Assembly (NCBI GenBank): GCA_959020415.1
Contig: CAUERX010000014.1
Location: 1 to 33,764 of the forward strand
Length of the DNA: 33,764 bases
From: an uncultured bacterium
GTDB taxonomy: Bacteria; Bacillota_I; Bacilli_A; RF39; UBA660
Reading direction: 5' to 3'
Part shown: positions 30,558 to 33,764 of the stretch, one piece after another
Layout: each line of letters starts with the position of its first letter
Numbering within the stretch: position 1 is the first letter of the stretch
The notes under the pieces: model-generated
The model's database searches: none
Seen by the model: only the letters and a program-made list of their open reading frames with translations
What the model was told of the DNA's origin: nothing
Program-made: the position numbers and the translations under genes

Positions 30558-32564
30558 ACTAGCTGGTGTTCCGGTATTGTCATCAGATGGGATTCCAGGA
30601 ACTGTTGGTTCATCATCTCCATCATCTTTATCACTGGTTGAAATATCATTTTTATCGTCTGTTTTATCATTATTTTTATCGGTATTAGTATTATTTTTGT
30701 TTGTTTGGTTATTAGTATTTTTACTAGTTCCAGTATTACCACCTGATAAGGTAATTGTAATACTACTTACGTCTTCAACATTAGCTCCTGATGGAACACT
30801 TTGTGAAATTACCGTTCCAGTACCATTTCCTTTTACATTTACTTTAATACCATTAGCGCCACAGAATGAATTAACATAGCTTAATGATTTACCAACAAAG
30901 CTTGGGACTAAAACTAAAGAAGTTTTAGAAGTTTTATCTTTACCAATAACAACTTCTTCATATGGGTTATTTATATTAAAACTAAACTTTTTAATTGCTT
31001 TGGTCTTTTTAAGCTCTAAGTTTTCTTTCATAGCATCTGATACAGCCTTGATACTGTCATCATATAAAACATAATTGTATAATGATAGATTTGTTCCACC
31101 ATAATCGTATATTCTTTGATCATAGCCATTTAAATATAGTCTTTGCATGCCTAGCAAATCGGCCATATCACTACTTTTGCCAGCTTTAGCTGAAATATCT
31201 TTGAATACATTATATAGTGATAAAATTTGTTCAGTACTCATATTAGTATTCATATTATTACTAATTGTATCTAATAAATTATAGACTGTATCTAGGTTTT
31301 TAACTGATTTAAATTTATTTAATAAAGCCATAACAACTTCTTGTTGATGTTGTCCTCTAATGAAATCGTTACTAGTATAATTTGTCCATTTAGCAGAACA
31401 CATCGACGGATTTGGATGACGGTTACGAGCAAATGCTAAAGCTTGCTCACCGTTTAAAGTTTGTTTTCCTTGTTCAATATAAACAGTGTTGGCTCCCCAC
31501 TGACGATTACTATTTTGTTCACATAAATTATATGGAACATCAATATCAACGCCACCTAAAGTGTCAACTAAACCAACAACACCCTTGAAGTTGATTTTTA
31601 CATAATAATCGATGTTAATATCCAAGAAGTTTTCAATTGTTTTTTGCATGCACTCTTCACCTTTCCAAGCGGCATGAGTGATTTTATTTTTCTTTTGATT
31701 ATTAAAACAAGCAATTGGAACATAAGAATCACGAGGAATACTTAGGATTGTTGTGCTTAACGTCTTTGGATTAAAAGTAACTACCATAAGTGAGTCACCA
31801 TTAAATGAACTATTGCCAATTCCTTCTGTTTCAGAGTCAACTCCCATTAATAAAATAGTAAATGGTTCTGTGATTGGCTTAGTATTGGCAACTTCTTCTT
31901 TATCTTTTTTTACTTTTTTTGTTTGGGTATAAATAACCTTTGTAGTATCTTTTAAATCTTCATAACCTTCCATGCTTCCAAACATAATAGAATAATTAGT
32001 TGGCAAGAAGATATAATCAATTTTTCCATCTTTAAGAGCATCTATCATAGAAATATAACTATCATAGTCCTCAGCCTTATTTGTTAAATTCTTCTTTTTA
32101 ATTACTTCTTTTGGAATAATATTTCCCTCGATACTAGTTTCGTCTTCTAGTACCCCTAATTTTGCATCATCAATGTCATCTAAGGATTCAGCTTTATTGT
32201 CTTTTAAAGTAACTAAACTAGCTGAATATGTTGTATAATCAGAATTGTCACTGACTTTTTTTATTGAACCATATACTTTACTTATGTTATAGCCGACAAA
32301 GCCTTCTACGCCCGTAAAAATAAGCATAATTACAATAACAATGATTAATTTTACTTTTTTATATTTTTTTAAGAATCTAATACCTAAAATAATTAGTAAT
32401 AAAGCAATTATTACTAAAACAATAACAACAATTAATCTTAAAACGTTTTCTATATCTTTTAATAAAGAGATATTATATATTAAATATCCAGTACTGCCTA
32501 ATAATAACAGTGTACATAGTAATGTAATAACAAAAGCGAATTTATGACGTGTTAACTTCTTCAT
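30555..32564 (-). CDS. LytR-CpsA-Psr family protein with a C-terminal PASTA domain
   Basis: A 669-aa protein with three N-terminal helices (about 8-30, 41-65, 72-92) and an extracellular alpha/beta domain (about 108-215, resembling half of a solute-binding fold). The LCP catalytic domain (about 234-420) keeps D243 in LLMGVDS, R278 in SIPRDS, R380 in AFARNR and R403 in FIRGQHQQ. After a linker comes one PASTA domain (about 548-608; VPSFVGKSLSYV then ISQSVPSGANV) and an Asn/Asp/Thr-rich tail. LCP enzymes join undecaprenyl-linked polymers such as teichoic acid or capsule to peptidoglycan. PASTA domains usually sit on Ser/Thr kinases and penicillin-binding proteins and recognise wall precursors, so this one may target the enzyme to new wall. 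Confidence 0.92.
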   Translation of the reverse strand: MKKLTRHKFAFVITLLCTLLLLGSTGYLIYNISLLKDIENVLRLIVVIVLVIIALLLIILGIRFLKKYKKVKLIIVIVIMLIFTGVEGFVGYNISKVYGSIKKVSDNSDYTTYSASLVTLKDNKAESLDDIDDAKLGVLEDETSIEGNIIPKEVIKKKNLTNKAEDYDSYISMIDALKDGKIDYIFLPTNYSIMFGSMEGYEDLKDTTKVIYTQTKKVKKDKEEVANTKPITEPFTILLMGVDSETEGIGNSSFNGDSLMVVTFNPKTLSTTILSIPRDSYVPIACFNNQKKNKITHAAWKGEECMQKTIENFLDINIDYYVKINFKGVVGLVDTLGGVDIDVPYNLCEQNSNRQWGANTVYIEQGKQTLNGEQALAFARNRHPNPSMCSAKWTNYTSNDFIRGQHQQEVVMALLNKFKSVKNLDTVYNLLDTISNNMNTNMSTEQILSLYNVFKDISAKAGKSSDMADLLGMQRLYLNGYDQRIYDYGGTNLSLYNYVLYDDSIKAVSDAMKENLELKKTKAIKKFSFNINNPYEEVVIGKDKTSKTSLVLVPSFVGKSLSYVNSFCGANGIKVNVKGNGTGTVISQSVPSGANVEDVSSITITLSGGNTGTSKNTNNQTNKNNTNTDKNNDKTDDKNDISTSDKDDGDDEPTVPGIPSDDNTGTPAS

Positions 32565-32594
32565 CTATATTCCTCCTCGAATACTGTCTAGATA

Positions 32595-32623
32595 ATTATA
32601 AACCAAAATCGTCTTTTTAACAA
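32595..32623 (-). promoter_or_regulatory. Promoter of the LCP-PASTA gene
   Basis: On the minus strand TTGTTA (32618-32623), 17 bp, TATAAT (32595-32600), 30 bases before the start codon. Confidence 0.7.
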
Positions 32624-32700
32624 GTCCCTAACAAAAAGAAGTAGAATTTTTATTTCAATTTACATATACTGTAAGTGTAAAGTTAAAAGGCAAAAGTTAG

Positions 32701-32729
32701 TTGACAATATTCTAATTTTATATTACAAT
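32701..32729 (+). promoter_or_regulatory. Strong promoter ahead of the tRNA-Cys-like element
   Basis: TTGACA (32701-32706), 17 bp, TACAAT (32724-32729). It would start transcription near 32736, just before the tRNA-like element at 32750. Confidence 0.75.
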
Positions 32730-32749
32730 GTTATTGCACTTATTTAAAT

Positions 32750-32827
32750 GCACCTATAGCCAAGTGGCTAAGGCAAGGGACTACAACTCCCCTACCTCAC
32801 CCACTCGTTTGATAAAAGTGTAGATGA
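32750..32827 (+). pseudogene. Decayed tRNA-Cys-like element (anticodon loop CTACAAC)
   Basis: The 5' half closely matches the true tRNA-Cys at 32961: TATAGCCAAGTGG, the AAGGC D-arm and an anticodon arm GGGA-CTACAAC-TCCC, giving ACA instead of GCA. The acceptor GCACCTA pairs with TAGATGA at five of seven positions. The T-arm is distorted, with TTTGATA in place of TTC-purine-A. It is probably a duplicated and degraded tRNA, although its promoter is strong. Confidence 0.55.
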
Positions 32828-32943
32828 AAAATTGTTGATTTTAAAGGCTTCATAAATAATTATCTAAATAAACAATCGTTAATAAATCGTTTAATACCAA
32901 ACCGGTAGCCAAAACGGTTTCAAATCATATCAACTTATTTCAA

Positions 32944-32949
32944 TATAAT
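32944..32949 (+). promoter_or_regulatory. -10 element of tRNA-Cys
   Basis: TATAAT 11 bases upstream of the tRNA. The -35 is poor, so the tRNA may also be read from the 32701 promoter. Confidence 0.45.
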
Positions 32950-32960
32950 TCACTTTATTT

Positions 32961-33034
32961 GGGCGTATAGCCAAGTGGTAAGGCACCGGACTGCAACTCC
33001 GTCATCGTTGGTTCAAATCCGACTACGCCCTCCA
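32961..33034 (+). tRNA. tRNA-Cys (GCA)
   Basis: Complete cloverleaf of 74 bases with perfect acceptor GGGCGTA/TACGCCC, anticodon loop CTGCAAC, T-loop GGTTCAAATCC and encoded CCA (33032-33034). Confidence 0.97.
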
Positions 33035-33046
33035 AATATGTATACA

Positions 33047-33075
33047 AAAACTCTTGAATTTTCAAGAGTTTTATT
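33047..33075 (+). terminator. Terminator after tRNA-Cys
   Basis: AAAACTCTTGAA (33047-33058) pairs with TTCAAGAGTTTT (33061-33072). The symmetric stem could also serve the minus-strand XRE gene that ends at 33093. Confidence 0.8.
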
Positions 33076-33092
33076 AATGTCTAACAATAGTA

Positions 33093-33401
33093 CTATTTAA
33101 AAAAATCTTCTAACTTTATATCAAGTATTATTGATAATTTTACAAGTTTTTCAAGAGGTATAATCTTTGCACTATCGTTTTCGCTTTCAAACCTTTTATA
33201 GTGTATATGATTATACTCTAAAAGTTTAGCAATATTTTCTGTGCTAAATGGATTTATAGTACTACTATAATCCTCTTTTTTAAATTCATTATACCGTTAT
33301 AAACGAAATTTCTTGACATTTTTGCATATATTAGTATACATTTTTTCCTTATCAAACGAAGTAACAAGCTTTTTTAATTTTTGAAAGTCATATACCACCA
33401 T
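33093..33401 (-). pseudogene. XRE-like regulator interrupted by an in-frame TAA
   Basis: GAGGTG precedes ATG 33401. The frame gives 34 codons (MVVYDFQKLKKLV...VKKFRL), then TAA at 33297-33299, then 67 codons in the same frame: RYNEFKKEDYSS, TENIAKLLEYNHIHYKRFES and a typical end LVKLSIILDIKLEDFF. The part after the stop is a helix-turn-helix domain. FRL-stop-RYNEF would read naturally with Glu or Lys at the stop. No start codon with a ribosome site exists after the TAA, so it is a nonsense pseudogene unless the stop is read through. Confidence 0.7.
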
Positions 33402-33497
33402 AATTACGCACCTCATCTGATTTAATTATCGCATGTTATCAAAAATAAAAAAATCACATATTAACTCAAAAAATGTTGCAAGGTGGTTTATAATAAA

Positions 33498-33520
33498 AAT
33501 AGCGATAACAATACGCTATT
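33498..33520 (-). terminator. Terminator of the edge XRE gene
   Basis: AATAGCG (33498-33504) pairs with CGCTATT (33514-33520). On the minus strand T-rich sequence follows. It overlaps the TAG stop at 33516-33518. Confidence 0.55.
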
Positions 33521-33755
33521 TATTATTTGGCTGTGAAATCGTTGATAAATTGCACCCCAAAGCCTTAGCAATTCTAGATACTGTATCTATTCGTGGATTT
33601 CTTTTACACAATTCTATATCACTTATAATTTTACGGGTGGTATGAGACTCAAATGCTAGTGTCTCCTGTGTCCAGTTTTTAACCTGTCTATACTCTTTTA
33701 TATTATTAGCTATATATTTTCTGTCTATATTAATAAATTTTATTATAACCACCAC
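33516..33755 (-). CDS. XRE-family helix-turn-helix regulator, start uncertain
   Basis: A short Cro/CI-type protein with a full HTH: IANNIKEYRQVKNWTQETLAF, a recognition segment TTRKIISDIE, then PRIDTVSRIAKALG, the usual helix 4-5 pattern. It would bind DNA as a dimer. The reading has GTG at 33755, but AAAGGTGGTGG there looks like the ribosome site, and no ATG follows before the HTH. The frame also stays open to the window edge (33764), so the true start may lie outside. The product is about 60-80 aa or longer. Confidence 0.7.
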   Translation of the reverse strand: MVVIIKFINIDRKYIANNIKEYRQVKNWTQETLAFESHTTRKIISDIELCKRNPRIDTVSRIAKALGCNLSTISQPNNK

Positions 33756-33764
33756 CTTTTGAAA

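Noticed and set aside
30497..30879. ORFs on both strands over the end of the LCP gene (81 and 100 codons)
   Set aside because: They are frame shadows of the repetitive Asn/Asp/Thr-rich tail. The LCP-PASTA frame explains the region.
16807..33401. Alternative genetic code with TAA as a sense codon
   Set aside because: Many intact genes in the window end in TAA at the expected family length, and no tRNA reading UAA is present here.
33433..33645. Plus-strand ORF of 70 codons opposite the edge XRE gene
   Set aside because: Antisense to a clear HTH domain; no ribosome site of its own.
1..33764. CRISPR array, rRNA operon, transposase or integrase
   Set aside because: No spaced direct-repeat array, rRNA-like sequence or recombinase motif was found on reading both strands.

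Overview
The window is AT-rich, has strong Shine-Dalgarno sites (GAGG/GGAGG) and TTGACA/TATAAT promoters, and encodes a lipoteichoic acid synthase, a LytR-CpsA-Psr protein and a YtrA-type GntR regulator. This indicates a low-GC Bacillota chromosome, probably an uncultured, host-associated member of the Bacilli or Erysipelotrichia. That placement is inference. TAA, TAG and TGA all end intact genes, so the standard stop code applies.

Layout. 1-7.4 kb is envelope biology on the minus strand: a 214-aa membrane-anchored protein behind an LtaS-type synthase; an operon of a small anchored protein, a two-solute-binding-domain/GGDEF-like protein and a YihY/BrkB membrane protein; and an orphan prepilin. 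7.5-9.9 kb is a P2-like cation ATPase. 10-13.8 kb is a two-component system wrapped round an ABC exporter (response regulator, ATPase, permease, histidine kinase). This block lies between two inverted copies of a 26-bp sequence. 13.8-16.7 kb is a metal operon: ArsR sensor with an alpha-5 zinc site, CPC-type P1B ATPase and ZIP transporter, behind a clear ArsR operator. 16.8-17.8 kb is a broken leucine-rich-repeat surface protein. 18-20 kb is a ytr-like GntR/ABC operon. 20-22.4 kb holds a GNAT acetyltransferase, a YtaF-family membrane protein and a GH18 SleL/YaaH-like hydrolase; the last two are sporulation-type genes.

22.4-26.7 kb is an accessory stretch: an HTH-membrane regulator with a stop at its second codon, an ASCH protein, a frameshifted two-helix membrane protein, an unknown 144-aa protein coupled to a RhuM-family protein, a decayed small ORF and an unknown 278-aa protein. 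27-28.8 kb is gltX followed by tRNA-Gly(GCC). A palindromic bidirectional promoter separates gltX from a broken gene (28.98-29.6 kb). 29.6-32.6 kb encodes an anchored protein of unknown function and an LCP protein with a C-terminal PASTA domain. 32.7-33.76 kb has a decayed tRNA-Cys-like element, a genuine tRNA-Cys(GCA), an XRE gene interrupted by TAA and a second XRE gene running to the window edge.

The points most worth a second look are the inverted-repeat-bounded two-component/ABC cassette with its four-half-site operator laid over a terminator; the five in-frame TAA codons in four otherwise readable genes, plus poly-A frameshifts; the palindromic gltX promoter; the LCP-PASTA fusion; and the degenerate GGDEF receptor. 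No CRISPR array, integrase, transposase or rRNA gene was seen.
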